64,000 nucleotides of DNA, taken from assembly GCA_050250135.1 (NCBI GenBank), contig JBFWPF010000006.1, positions 9,565 to 73,564 on the forward strand, in the 5' to 3' direction. Source of the stretch: JBFWPF01 sp050250135. Its GTDB lineage: Bacteria; Chlamydiota; Chlamydiia; Chlamydiales; JAFEGQ01. The notes under the pieces are model-generated. The model was not told the origin of the DNA, did no database searches, and saw only the letters and a program-made list of their open reading frames with translations. The number at the start of each line of letters is the position of its first letter. The stretch's first letter is position 1. Positions 8,568 to 15,475 of this stretch are shown here, in pieces. Position numbers and translations under genes: made by a program.

Positions 8568-9119
8568 ATGGGCATACAAGACCAGACAAAAAAAGAGATG
8601 ACACAGGCCCTTACCCACCTCGAGACCGACCTCAAGGGGATTCGGACAGGGCGAGCTAACCCCTCCCTGCTGGACAGCGTTACGGCTGAGGTCTATGGGA
8701 GCCAGATGCGGCTCAGGGATGTGGCCAACGTGACCGCCCCCGAGGCTCAACAGCTCCTGGTCACCCCCTTTGACGCCCATAACACCAACACGATTGGTAA
8801 GGCGATTGAGCGGGCCAACCTCGGCATGCAGGTGGTTATCGAGGGGAACCTGATCCGGATCTTGGTCCCCCCCATGGATAAGGCGGTCCGCCAGGAGATG
8901 GTGAAGCAGTGTAAGCGGAAAGGGGAGGAGGCCAAGGTCTCCATCCGGAATATCCGGCGCAAGTACAACGACCTTGTCCGCAAGCAGAAGGCCGATGGGG
9001 AGATCACAGAGGATGTGGTCAAGCGGGAGGAGAAGGGGATCCAGACCCTTACCGACGACTTTTGCGCTAAGGCCGATGCCCTAACCGCCGCCAAGGAAAA
9101 AGAGGTGATGGTTATTTGA
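8568..9119 (+). CDS. frr: Ribosome recycling factor
   Basis: With EF-G it splits post-termination ribosomes. The 183 residues have normal length and the conserved GIRTGRANPSLLD, the central VVIEGNLIRILVPPM and the C-terminal helix region RNIRRKYND. It begins 3 bp after pyrH and closes the operon; a perfect 8-bp stem lies shortly downstream (9132-9149). Confidence 0.96.
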   Translation: MGIQDQTKKEMTQALTHLETDLKGIRTGRANPSLLDSVTAEVYGSQMRLRDVANVTAPEAQQLLVTPFDAHNTNTIGKAIERANLGMQVVIEGNLIRILVPPMDKAVRQEMVKQCKRKGEEAKVSIRNIRRKYNDLVRKQKADGEITEDVVKREEKGIQTLTDDFCAKADALTAAKEKEVMVI

Positions 9120-9131
9120 TCCTTGTGGCAA

Positions 9132-9149
9132 ATAGCCTACCTAGGCTAT
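9132..9149 (+). terminator. Palindromic hairpin after frr
   Basis: ATAGCCTA-CC-TAGGCTAT is a perfect 8-bp inverted repeat 12 bp after the frr stop and 14 bp before tRNA-Glu. No T-run follows, so it is at best a weak or factor-dependent terminator, or part of the tRNA promoter region. Confidence 0.4.
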
Positions 9150-9163
9150 GCTAGCCGCACGCT

Positions 9164-9238
9164 GGCCCCATCGTCTAGCCAGGTCTAGGACATCGGATTT
9201 TCATTCCGGTAACAGGGGTTCGAATCCCCTTGGGGTCA
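9164..9238 (+). tRNA. tRNA-Glu (anticodon TTC)
   Basis: A 75-nt cloverleaf. The acceptor GGCCCCA pairs with TGGGGTC (one G-T), the anticodon loop TTTTCAT carries TTC, and the T arm is GGTTCGAATCC. In chlamydiae, as in most bacteria, Glu-tRNA also feeds haem synthesis. Confidence 0.95.
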
Positions 9239-9268
9239 ACTTTTGCTTAGTTGCGATTTATCCCCCCT

Positions 9269-9288
9269 TCAAGGACGATAGGTCACAA
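9269..9288 (+). repeat. Fragment of family A element end
   Basis: TCAAGGACGATAGGTCACAA closely matches the right terminal arm of the 157-bp family A elements. It lies alone between tRNA-Glu and tRNA-Lys, with no partner arm, and looks like a decayed remnant. Confidence 0.5.
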
Positions 9289-9314
9289 CCCAAGCATCAG
9301 GCCATCTTGGCTGT

Positions 9315-9387
9315 GGGTCCTTAGCTCAGTTGGTAGAGCACCTCACTTTTAATGAGGCCGTCGATGGTTCGAGTCCATCAGGACCCA
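9315..9387 (+). tRNA. tRNA-Lys (anticodon TTT)
   Basis: A 73-nt cloverleaf. The acceptor GGGTCCT pairs with AGGACCC, the D arm is AGCTCAGTTGGTAGAGC, the anticodon loop CTTTTAA carries TTT, and the T arm is GGTTCGAGTCC. Confidence 0.96.
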
Positions 9388-9392
9388 AATTC

Positions 9393-9420
9393 CCCCTGGA
9401 CGATAGGTCACAATCAGGGG
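9393..9420 (+). repeat. Collapsed family A element (28 bp)
   Basis: CCCCTG followed directly by GACGATAGGTCACAAT and CAGGGG: the outermost bases of the left end joined to the complete right end of the family A element. It looks like an internal deletion product of the 157-bp unit. It abuts family B copy 2. Confidence 0.55.
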
Positions 9421-9573
9421 TTAGAAAGTTAAGGCAAGCGGCCTCTTAGCGAATCGAGACAGATTGTTGAGGTCGCGACGAAGCCCATAGCCGCTGCGCT
9501 ATGGGTGAGGAGCGAGCTCAATAGGATGGCCGATGCAGCAAGAGGACGGCGCCATAATTTTTTAAGGGCGTAC
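9421..9573 (+). repeat. Family B structured repeat, copy 2
   Basis: About 153 bp, matching 6000-6135 along its whole length, with roughly 17 extra bases (near 9519-9536) after the inner hairpin. The CCCATAGC/GCTATGGG stem is conserved and the loop changed. It lies between a collapsed family A element and the mcsA promoter. Confidence 0.75.
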
Positions 9574-9580
9574 TTCCTTC

Positions 9581-9609
9581 TTGACAAGCCCTTCCAAAAT
9601 TCCTACACA
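9581..9609 (+). promoter_or_regulatory. Probable sigma-70-type promoter of mcsA-mcsB
   Basis: TTGACA, 17-bp spacer, TACACA. The predicted start near 9616 leaves about 20 nt before the GTG of mcsA. I see no CtsR-type direct repeat here. Confidence 0.6.
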
Positions 9610-9635
9610 GAGCCCCTAGTTTTACGGGATATTCT

Positions 9636-10154
9636 GTGGCCGATCGCCCCATCGAATGTAGCAACTGCAAGAAACCGCTCGCCTACGACTACACCCAACT
9701 AGCCGAAGGGAAGCGAGTCGAGCTCTCGATGTGCGCAACCTGCCCGATTCTTCAAGCCAAGCTCTATGGGACCAAAGCGATCCCCGCCTACGAAGCGGGT
9801 GAGGAGCGCCCTGCAGGGATCACGTGCGGCAGCTGCGGCACCACGCTAGATGCGGTCCGGACCGGCACCCCCCTTGGGTGCAGCCAGTGCTACGAGGTTT
9901 TCAGCGAGGTGATCGGCTATGAGCTCGGGAGCGCCCACCGCCTCTCGAAACGGCTTGGCAAGCCGGCCGGCCGTTCAACCCCCCTCCACATGGGAAGGGC
10001 GCCTGGTGAGGTGGTTGAACTAACCGATACGGCCAAGCTCCTTGCCCTTGACGAGGCGCTGAAAGAGACCCTGACTGCGGAGGACTACGAGGGAGCAGCG
10101 TGGCTGCGCGATCAGATTAAACGGCTTAAGGAGAGGCTCGGTGACCGCGAATAA
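9636..10154 (+). CDS. mcsA: McsA-like activator of the McsB arginine kinase
   Basis: Zinc-binding partner of the protein-arginine kinase McsB; in Firmicutes the pair acts in protein quality control with ClpC. The 172 residues carry four CxxC pairs (C8/C11, C33/C36, C64/C67, C82/C85) and a C-terminal UvrB/UvrC-type helix pair (about 138-172, LTAEDYEGAAWLRDQIKRLKE). The start is GTG. The end overlaps mcsB by 14 bp. The order frr-mcsA-mcsB matches chlamydiae. No ctsR or clpC is adjacent, so regulation is probably not of the Firmicutes kind. Confidence 0.88.
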   Translation: MADRPIECSNCKKPLAYDYTQLAEGKRVELSMCATCPILQAKLYGTKAIPAYEAGEERPAGITCGSCGTTLDAVRTGTPLGCSQCYEVFSEVIGYELGSAHRLSKRLGKPAGRSTPLHMGRAPGEVVELTDTAKLLALDEALKETLTAEDYEGAAWLRDQIKRLKERLGDRE

Positions 10155-11208
10155 GGATCGACTCCCCCTCCTCTCCCTCCATAGGCCCTGGTCGGGTAAT
10201 GAGAATCCGATCTGGCTTGCCTCCACCCTCCTGCTCAAGCGCAACCTCACCCGCTACCGCTTCCCCCCCAAGCTGGACACCCCCTCCCGCAAGCAGATCC
10301 GAGAGCTGATCGGCGGGCAACTCGAGAAAAGTAGCCAACTCGACAAGCCCTACCTAGTCCGCGCCGAAGAGATGGATCCCCTCGAAAAGGAATTTCTCTT
10401 CGAGCACTTTCTCGCCTCAAGCAGCTTCCAACAGGCGCTTAGTGGCGAGGGGTTTGTGGTCGATGGCAGTGGGGAATTTTTGGCAACGCTCAACATCGGC
10501 GACCACCTCCAGCTCCACCTCACCGAAACGCACGAGAATCTGGAGGAGAGCTGGAATCGGCTCATTAAGCTCGAGACCCTCCTTGGCCGCACCCTCGATT
10601 ATGCCTACAATCCCCGCTTTGGCTTCCTGACCTCCGACCCGATGAGCTGCGGCACCGGCACCCTCATCTCCCTCTACCTCCACCTTCCTGCCCTGATCCA
10701 CGTCAACTCCCTTGAGGAGACAGTAAAGCGGCTCGAGCCCCATGAAGTAGAGGCGGCCAGCATTCGGGGCCCGCTCGATGACATCGTCGGCGACCTCCTT
10801 GTCCTGCGAAACCGGTGCACCATCGGCCTCACCGGAGAGGACATCGTCCAGTCGCTCCGCACCCAAGCGCTTAACCTCATAGTCGCTGAAAAGCGGCTCC
10901 GAAGCGAGCTCAAGAAGATGGGGAGTGCCGAGATGAAGGATAAGGTGGCTAGAGCCTTTGGCCTCCTCCACCACTCTTACCAGCTGGAGATCCACGAAGC
11001 TTGGGGGGCCCTAAGCCTTCTTAAACTCGGCCTCGATCTGGGCTGGGTCTCGGGCACCACCCACGCTCATCTCAACGAACTCCTATTCACGACCCGACGG
11101 GCTCATCTGATCTGTGAGTACTCCGAAGCGATTGGCCAGGAGGAGGTGGCCCACAGACGGGCCGAGTTTGTCCACGCCTCCCTCCAGGATATCCACCTGA
11201 GCATCTAG
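10141..11208 (+). CDS. mcsB: McsB-like protein-arginine kinase
   Basis: ATP:guanido phosphotransferase family; McsB phosphorylates arginines in proteins, marking them for Clp degradation. The 355 residues fit the family. Visible family segments are NIGDHLQLHL (the place of NEEDH in other members), YAYNPRFGFLTSDPMSCGTG, and the C-terminal RRAHLI. The start is a GTG inside mcsA. In chlamydiae this gene was once annotated as an arginine kinase. The conserved substrate loop differs from Bacillus McsB, so the exact substrate is inferred. Confidence 0.87.
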   Translation: MTANKDRLPLLSLHRPWSGNENPIWLASTLLLKRNLTRYRFPPKLDTPSRKQIRELIGGQLEKSSQLDKPYLVRAEEMDPLEKEFLFEHFLASSSFQQALSGEGFVVDGSGEFLATLNIGDHLQLHLTETHENLEESWNRLIKLETLLGRTLDYAYNPRFGFLTSDPMSCGTGTLISLYLHLPALIHVNSLEETVKRLEPHEVEAASIRGPLDDIVGDLLVLRNRCTIGLTGEDIVQSLRTQALNLIVAEKRLRSELKKMGSAEMKDKVARAFGLLHHSYQLEIHEAWGALSLLKLGLDLGWVSGTTHAHLNELLFTTRRAHLICEYSEAIGQEEVAHRRAEFVHASLQDIHLSI

Positions 11209-11214
11209 TTTCTG

Positions 11215-11243
11215 TTGCCAGAAAAGCATAAATAAATTATAAT
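11215..11243 (+). promoter_or_regulatory. Near-consensus promoter of the 11266 gene
   Basis: TTGCCA, 17-bp AT-rich spacer, TATAAT. The -35 overlaps a small inverted repeat TTTCTG-TTGC-CAGAAA (11209-11224) just after the mcsB stop. The expected start near 11250 leaves a short leader with AAGAAGGAAAT as ribosome binding site. Confidence 0.7.
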
Positions 11244-11265
11244 ACTTCAAAAATAAGAAGGAAAT

Positions 11266-12153
11266 ATGGATATATTTGCCCCCTTTAAGTGGATTAAAGA
11301 GAGTCGCTTAGTCACTGGGCCTACCTGGGCTATCTCGACCCTGTGGAACAGCCGCCCAGTCCGCTGGATGTCAACCGGTTACAACACCTATTGCTGCTAC
11401 CATCTCTTTGGAAGTGCAATCCCTAACCTGCTTGTACTCAACACCTACCGACACGGCACCTCGATTAAGAACTATATATCCATTAACTTCACCGGCTTAG
11501 ATCCCAGTCGAGGAGGCGATCCAAAATCGGGTGGTGAGGCCACACTCTTCAGCCTAGAGGGTGAACACTCCCCCTATGCTGACCGCGATGGTGGCTATGT
11601 CTACCTCGCTGGCGATACCCATCACCCCCTTCCTAGCCATGTCAGACCTCTAGAGCGATATGAGATCTGGATTAAGAAGAAGTATGGAGTTCATAACGCC
11701 TACCGGTTTGGCGCTAATTTTGCCCTTGCAAAAAGGGGGATCAATCACAACCTAGGGGCAGGAGCTCTTGCCTTCCTCCCCTTTCTCCTCACACCAACCA
11801 TAAAGGTGCATTTCGCCCAAGAGGAGGCCAATGAGCACCCGAACGGAATAGAGGACGATTCCACGATGGGGTATGACGCAGTCCGGACAAAACACCACCT
11901 AGGATGGAATCATATCGGGATCTCAGGGGCTCTCTGGCAGGGGCTAAAGCACCCCAACCTTCCGAAGAGGGCCATCCGTGATCCCCGCCGCTTTTGCACC
12001 GGCCTGATTCAGGGTACCCTTGCGGTTTGTGCAACGGCTAAGCTCTTCGGCAAGTCGATCCAGCTGCCCGCTCCAGAGCTCCTCCACCGCCTCTGGGAGT
12101 ACCGCCTCTTCCGCTGGCCCATCGAATACGCCATCCGCTTCTCTGCCTGGTAA
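11266..12153 (+). CDS. Unknown protein; possible ADP-ribosyltransferase-like fold
   Basis: 295 residues with no signal peptide; I do not recognise the family. A stretch with H63-G64-T65, then a Gly/Pro-rich loop (GLDPSRGGDPKSGG) and GGYVYLAGD (Y111, Y113) is spaced like the His-Gly-Thr and Tyr motifs of PARP/diphtheria-type ADP-ribosyltransferases. A third catalytic residue cannot be assigned. The second half has a hydrophobic stretch (LGAGALAFLPFLL, about residues 164-176). It stands alone behind its own strong promoter, unlike the coupled genes before it, as expected for an accessory or effector gene. The link to ADP-ribosylation is a hypothesis. Confidence 0.6.
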   Translation: MDIFAPFKWIKESRLVTGPTWAISTLWNSRPVRWMSTGYNTYCCYHLFGSAIPNLLVLNTYRHGTSIKNYISINFTGLDPSRGGDPKSGGEATLFSLEGEHSPYADRDGGYVYLAGDTHHPLPSHVRPLERYEIWIKKKYGVHNAYRFGANFALAKRGINHNLGAGALAFLPFLLTPTIKVHFAQEEANEHPNGIEDDSTMGYDAVRTKHHLGWNHIGISGALWQGLKHPNLPKRAIRDPRRFCTGLIQGTLAVCATAKLFGKSIQLPAPELLHRLWEYRLFRWPIEYAIRFSAW

Positions 12154-12201
12154 TGGAGAATTGCCCGAAATCGCCGGTCACACTACTCTGCCTGGGATAT
12201 T

Positions 12202-12274
12202 GCCCGAGTAGCTCAGCTGGTAGAGCAGCGCATTCGTAATGCGAAGGTCGTCAGTTCAAATCTGGCCTTGGGCA
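12202..12274 (+). tRNA. tRNA-Thr (anticodon CGT)
   Basis: A 73-nt cloverleaf. The acceptor GCCCGAG pairs with CTTGGGC (one G-T), the D arm is AGCTCAGCTGGTAGAGC, the anticodon loop TTCGTAA carries CGT, and the T arm is AGTTCAAATCT. Confidence 0.95.
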
Positions 12275-12276
12275 AA

Positions 12277-12293
12277 TGTAAACCGGCTTTACA
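12277..12293. repeat. 17-bp palindrome, copy 2 (TGTAAACCGGCTTTACA)
   Basis: One base differs from the consensus TGTAAAGCSGCTTTACA. It is intergenic, 2 bp after tRNA-Thr, where it could also act as a short terminator stem, though no T-run follows. Confidence 0.65.
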
Positions 12294-12321
12294 CCAATCC
12301 CAAGAAATAAATTCACCCAGT

Positions 12322-12404
12322 CTGGCTCTCGATGAAGAGCGGAGACCGACGCTAGCCTTGTAGGCTTGCGAGGTCGAGCTCAAAAGCGAGGGCCGAAAGA
12401 CCAG
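12322..12404. other. Highly structured intergenic region after the 12407 gene
   Basis: The outer stem CTGGCTCTCG (12322-12331) pairs with CGAGGG (12387-12392) and CCAG (12401-12404). The inner stem GACC..CGC.AGCC (from 12344) pairs with GGCT.GCG.GGTC (to 12375) around the loop TTGTA. It ends 2 bp from the stop codon of the minus-strand gene, so it would form at the 3' end of that mRNA. A terminator without a T-run, a processed 3' structure or a small RNA are all possible. Confidence 0.4.
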
Positions 12405-12406
12405 TA

Positions 12407-12943
12407 TTACATATCGTAGCGGCCGTGGTCCCCTTGGCGGGGGACCTTGTTGATCAGCACATTGACCATATCGGCCCAGCGGTGTTGACGGGCATAGGGC
12501 TCAATGAGCTTATAATCGACCCCCACTTGGTCTGAAAACCGCTGAAGCATCTCTGGGGTGAGGTTATTCCGATTGGACTCCTCCTCCAAACTCGCCACAA
12601 GCCCCTCCAAAAACTCTTTCCAGAGCTTTCCATTCTGCTTGCGCAGGTTGCGGATCCCTACCTTGAGGTCCTCTTGAGTGAGAATGTAGGCAAGAAACGG
12701 GAGGGGGTGGACAGGGCCGATCCGGTCACCGGCCTTATTCAGGGCGGTGACATAGGGAAGGATGGTGAGGGGGTTGTTAGCCGCTAGGGTGAGGACGATG
12801 TAGCGGATATCTTGCTTGTCTTGCGTGGTGAGTTCGGCGTAGAAGTTCCGAGGGGCGGAGGTCCGCCGATCGGCGGCAAGGGGAAGGGTGAAAAGAAGGA
12901 GGAGGAGAAGCGCTTTACGCATGGGATCCGGTTTTTGGCCCAT
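12407..12943 (-). CDS. Small exported protein of unknown function
   Basis: 178 residues with a clear signal peptide: basic start, then LLLLLLFTLPLAAD. The remainder is mostly helical and charged (TTQDKQDIRYIVLTLAANNPLTILPYVTALNKAG, then ILTQEDLKVGIRNLRKQNGKLWKEF), with no cysteines after the signal. The ATG at 12943 is preceded by GAGAGG; a second ATG at 12922 gives a shorter signal. I do not recognise the family. It is followed by the structured region at 12322-12404 and faces a family A element upstream. Confidence 0.75.
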   Translation of the reverse strand: MGQKPDPMRKALLLLLLFTLPLAADRRTSAPRNFYAELTTQDKQDIRYIVLTLAANNPLTILPYVTALNKAGDRIGPVHPLPFLAYILTQEDLKVGIRNLRKQNGKLWKEFLEGLVASLEEESNRNNLTPEMLQRFSDQVGVDYKLIEPYARQHRWADMVNVLINKVPRQGDHGRYDM

Positions 12944-12989
12944 GTTAGCCTCTCATCGAAATAAGAGAGTAAGCTTTTTTGCCGTTAAA

Positions 12990-13146
12990 CCCCTGATTGC
13001 AACCTCTAGTCCTGAGGGCATTGACAGTGGGCGACCATCTGGAGCACATCTCTTCTCAACCGGGTTTTCAAACCCGGCCTCGCCGCGATATGCTCCATCT
13101 GACTACCCCCTGCCGCCCCCTCGGGACGATAGGTCACAATCAGGGG
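12990..13146 (-). repeat. Family A palindromic element, copy 1 (157 bp, inverted orientation)
   Basis: It begins CCCCTGATTGCAACC and ends GGTCACAATCAGGGG. It matches 41210-41366 and 51678-51834 when reverse-complemented. The centre has a CCGGGTTT/AAACCCGG hairpin. It lies between two divergent exported-protein genes. Its left terminal arm is the most decayed of the three copies. Confidence 0.85.
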
Positions 13147-13184
13147 TTGGACAAGTAGGTCCTCGTGGAGTATTGTAGCAGGGT

Positions 13185-13955
13185 ATGCGCCTCCTCCTTA
13201 CCCTCCTCCTTTTCCCTTTGGTCCTCTTTGCTGAGCGGCCCGACTGGTGCAAGCCGCAGCGTTTCTACGCCAGTTTCGAAAGCGCCTACCTAAGCCGCGA
13301 TCGAGCGGGAGGCTCATGGCAAGAGGGGATCCTCTTCGGAGGCCACATCGGCTGGGATCGGGTGAAATTTAAGGGCTTCTATTGGGGCATCGACGCCTAC
13401 TACTTGACCGGAACGCTCATGGGACAAGCCTCAAGTGGTTGCTACGCCGAATCGGCCATGCAGGTCAACGAGGTGGAGGGGCGGCTGGGATGGACCTTCT
13501 GCCTCCCGTGGCGCTGGTCACCGACGGTAACGCCGTTTGTGGGCTACGGCTACTACCACGAGAGTAACCGGTTTCACGCCAACTGCCCTTGGCAGGTTCG
13601 CTTCCGGGCCTACTACGACGACCTGGTGCTCGGTTTTCTCTCAAGTGTCAACCCCTGCTCGACCTATTCCATCGGGCTTAACATCAAAGTAGGGCTCATT
13701 AGGCAGGGACATAACCGGATCTCCGAAGACCCCATGGCAAACCCCGTTTCGCAACGGACGGGAGATCGGCCCCAGTATACGGTCGAGTTGCCCTTGACCC
13801 TCTACCCCTGCCGGAAGTGTCGCTGCCTGGAAATTGCGGTCGTTCCCTTCTACCGACTCCGCCACTTCGGAGGGCGGGAAAACTACCCCTTCGATTTCTT
13901 TGAGACCCGCCTCTCCTTTTACGGGGCGCGGGCTGAGCTGGGGATCCGCTGGTAG
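13185..13955 (+). CDS. Predicted outer-membrane beta-barrel protein
   Basis: 256 residues with a short signal peptide (LLLTLLLFPLVLFA) and then alternating aromatic strands (RFYASFESAYL, GFYWGIDAYYLTG, PTVTPFVGYGYYHE, SFYGARAELGIRW). The chain ends in tryptophan, and aromatic C-terminal residues are typical of barrel substrates of the BAM complex. Eight cysteines (for example CRKCRC) are unusual for a barrel, but chlamydial envelopes are rich in disulfides. No known family recognised. Its stop overlaps the next gene by one base. Confidence 0.75.
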   Translation: MRLLLTLLLFPLVLFAERPDWCKPQRFYASFESAYLSRDRAGGSWQEGILFGGHIGWDRVKFKGFYWGIDAYYLTGTLMGQASSGCYAESAMQVNEVEGRLGWTFCLPWRWSPTVTPFVGYGYYHESNRFHANCPWQVRFRAYYDDLVLGFLSSVNPCSTYSIGLNIKVGLIRQGHNRISEDPMANPVSQRTGDRPQYTVELPLTLYPCRKCRCLEIAVVPFYRLRHFGGRENYPFDFFETRLSFYGARAELGIRW

Positions 13956-14464
13956 TGCCCTCCCTTCTGTCATTGATCGGATTTGGGGTGGTCGCCCTCC
14001 TCTGGGGGGTCGGGAGCGGTCGAAGGCTCAACTTGGTTAAGGGGCGGATTGAACGGGATTGGGCTGAGGTAGCCCACTTTCTGAAGGAGCGGAGCACTCT
14101 CCTGTTCCAAATGGGGAGGGAGGAGGTGGTGGAGGCCCACGAGGCCCTACTAAGTGCCCTCCAGGAGGTTGAAGAGCGGGGAGGCCCTCTCCGAATAAGG
14201 CTCTCCCGCCTCCAAGAGGCCGAAAGGGGGGTTCAAAATGCCCTTAAAAACCTGCCGCCTGAAGAGCAGGAGCGGGTCGGAGAGTCGAGCGACCGCCTCC
14301 TCTTTGCCACCGAAACCTACAACGATGGGATTCGGCTCCTAAAACGGCTCTCGCGCCTCCCCTTCCACCTCCCCTTTGCCCTTTTTATCTGTCCCCGAGG
14401 GCTCGACCTTTTCGAGACGGGCTCTTTTCATGGAGGAGCAGCAAAACTTCCGTTTAGCCCCTGA
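13955..14464 (+). CDS. LemA-family membrane protein
   Basis: 169 residues. An N-terminal membrane helix (LSLIGFGVVALLWGVGSG) is followed by long helices with the LemA pattern: an early RRLNLVKGRIERDWAEV and the terminal ETYNDGIRLLKRLSRLP...ALFIC...LFETG, which corresponds to the YN-A-x-x-Y-N...FP..L.A..F block of LemA. The family's function is poorly known. The start GTG overlaps the stop of the barrel gene (TAGTG), so the two are coupled. It is somewhat shorter than most LemA proteins. Confidence 0.72.
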   Translation: MPSLLSLIGFGVVALLWGVGSGRRLNLVKGRIERDWAEVAHFLKERSTLLFQMGREEVVEAHEALLSALQEVEERGGPLRIRLSRLQEAERGVQNALKNLPPEEQERVGESSDRLLFATETYNDGIRLLKRLSRLPFHLPFALFICPRGLDLFETGSFHGGAAKLPFSP

Positions 14465-14476
14465 TGGTGACCTAGC

Positions 14477-15451
14477 ATGCGATGGCTCCTCCTACTTTTA
14501 TTTTCCCTTCCCCTTTTTGGCGCCCTCTCTGAGTCGGTTCTGCCAGCAATAGAGGCGGCTTATGCAATCGGAGGAGAAAAGTTCACCAAGCGGCAGTGGG
14601 AGGAGATCACCGCCGCCAAGGGAAGGGAGCGGCTTCGGGTCGTCACCTACAACATGCTCTTCAACCTTTACGACTGGCGCCATGCCGAGGCCTACCGATG
14701 GCCAGCCCGCCTCCCCCGAATAGCGGAATGGATTCGGGCGGCCGATGCCGATCTGATCGCCACCCAAGAGCTCCATAGGGACCAGGTAGAGGGGCTGCTA
14801 GCGCTCATCGGAGAGGAGTATGCCTTTTATGGCCATGCTTCAACACTTTTGGGAGTAGAATCAGAGATCAATGGCATTTTCTACCGCAAGGGGCGGTTTG
14901 AGCTAGTGTTTGCCGAGTCCCCCTCTATGTCGGAATATGACCCTTACAGCTCGATGAGCCGTCGTCTCACCATCGCCCACTTCCGAGATGGAAAAACGGG
15001 GGCGGTGTTCGGACTGATCAACGCCCACCACTCCTTCAGCAGCGCCGATTCCCGTGAGTGCTCGGTCCGCTTTACGTTGGATCGCCTGGGCCCGTTGATG
15101 GGAGATATGCCACTGATTGTGGTGGGTGATATGAACACCTTCCCGACCCGGATAGACGTGGATCTCCCCTTCTACGATGGCCACTACCTCCACCGCCTCT
15201 TTATGGGGGCCGGTTTTCAAGAGGCCTATGACCGGGCCCTCCTGGGTCACGTCGGACCCATTTCGACCTTTACCAATGCACCCGATCAGGGAAAGACCGT
15301 TTTTATGGGGACGGGCACACCAGGCGTGGTTCTCGACCACATCTATGTGAATGGGAAGGTCGAGGTTATGATTCATGCGGTCGATCCTGCCCGGGTCGAC
15401 GGCTACTTCCCTTCAGATCATATGCCGGTGATTGCCGACCTTGTTCTGTAG
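14477..15451 (+). CDS. Secreted endonuclease/exonuclease/phosphatase-family protein
   Basis: 324 residues. The signal peptide LLLLLFSLPLFGA is followed by a full DNase I-like metal-dependent hydrolase fold: VVTYNML (Asn), ATQELH (the Glu that binds Mg), INAHHS (His), VVGDMNTFP (Asp, Asn), VLDHIYVN and SDHMPVIADL (Asp-His). All expected catalytic positions are present. Substrates in this superfamily include nucleic acids, phosphoinositides and sphingomyelin; an exported enzyme in an intracellular bacterium could act on lipids or nucleic acids, but this is inference. It follows the LemA gene after 12 bp. Confidence 0.85.
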   Translation: MRWLLLLLFSLPLFGALSESVLPAIEAAYAIGGEKFTKRQWEEITAAKGRERLRVVTYNMLFNLYDWRHAEAYRWPARLPRIAEWIRAADADLIATQELHRDQVEGLLALIGEEYAFYGHASTLLGVESEINGIFYRKGRFELVFAESPSMSEYDPYSSMSRRLTIAHFRDGKTGAVFGLINAHHSFSSADSRECSVRFTLDRLGPLMGDMPLIVVGDMNTFPTRIDVDLPFYDGHYLHRLFMGAGFQEAYDRALLGHVGPISTFTNAPDQGKTVFMGTGTPGVVLDHIYVNGKVEVMIHAVDPARVDGYFPSDHMPVIADLVL

Positions 15452-15475
15452 TCCCACTAGCCGTATGCTAATGGG

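Noticed and set aside
12322..12404. 4.5S SRP RNA, tmRNA or RNase P RNA
   Set aside because: It lacks the conserved SRP tetraloop domain, the tRNA-like ends of tmRNA and the RNase P core motifs.
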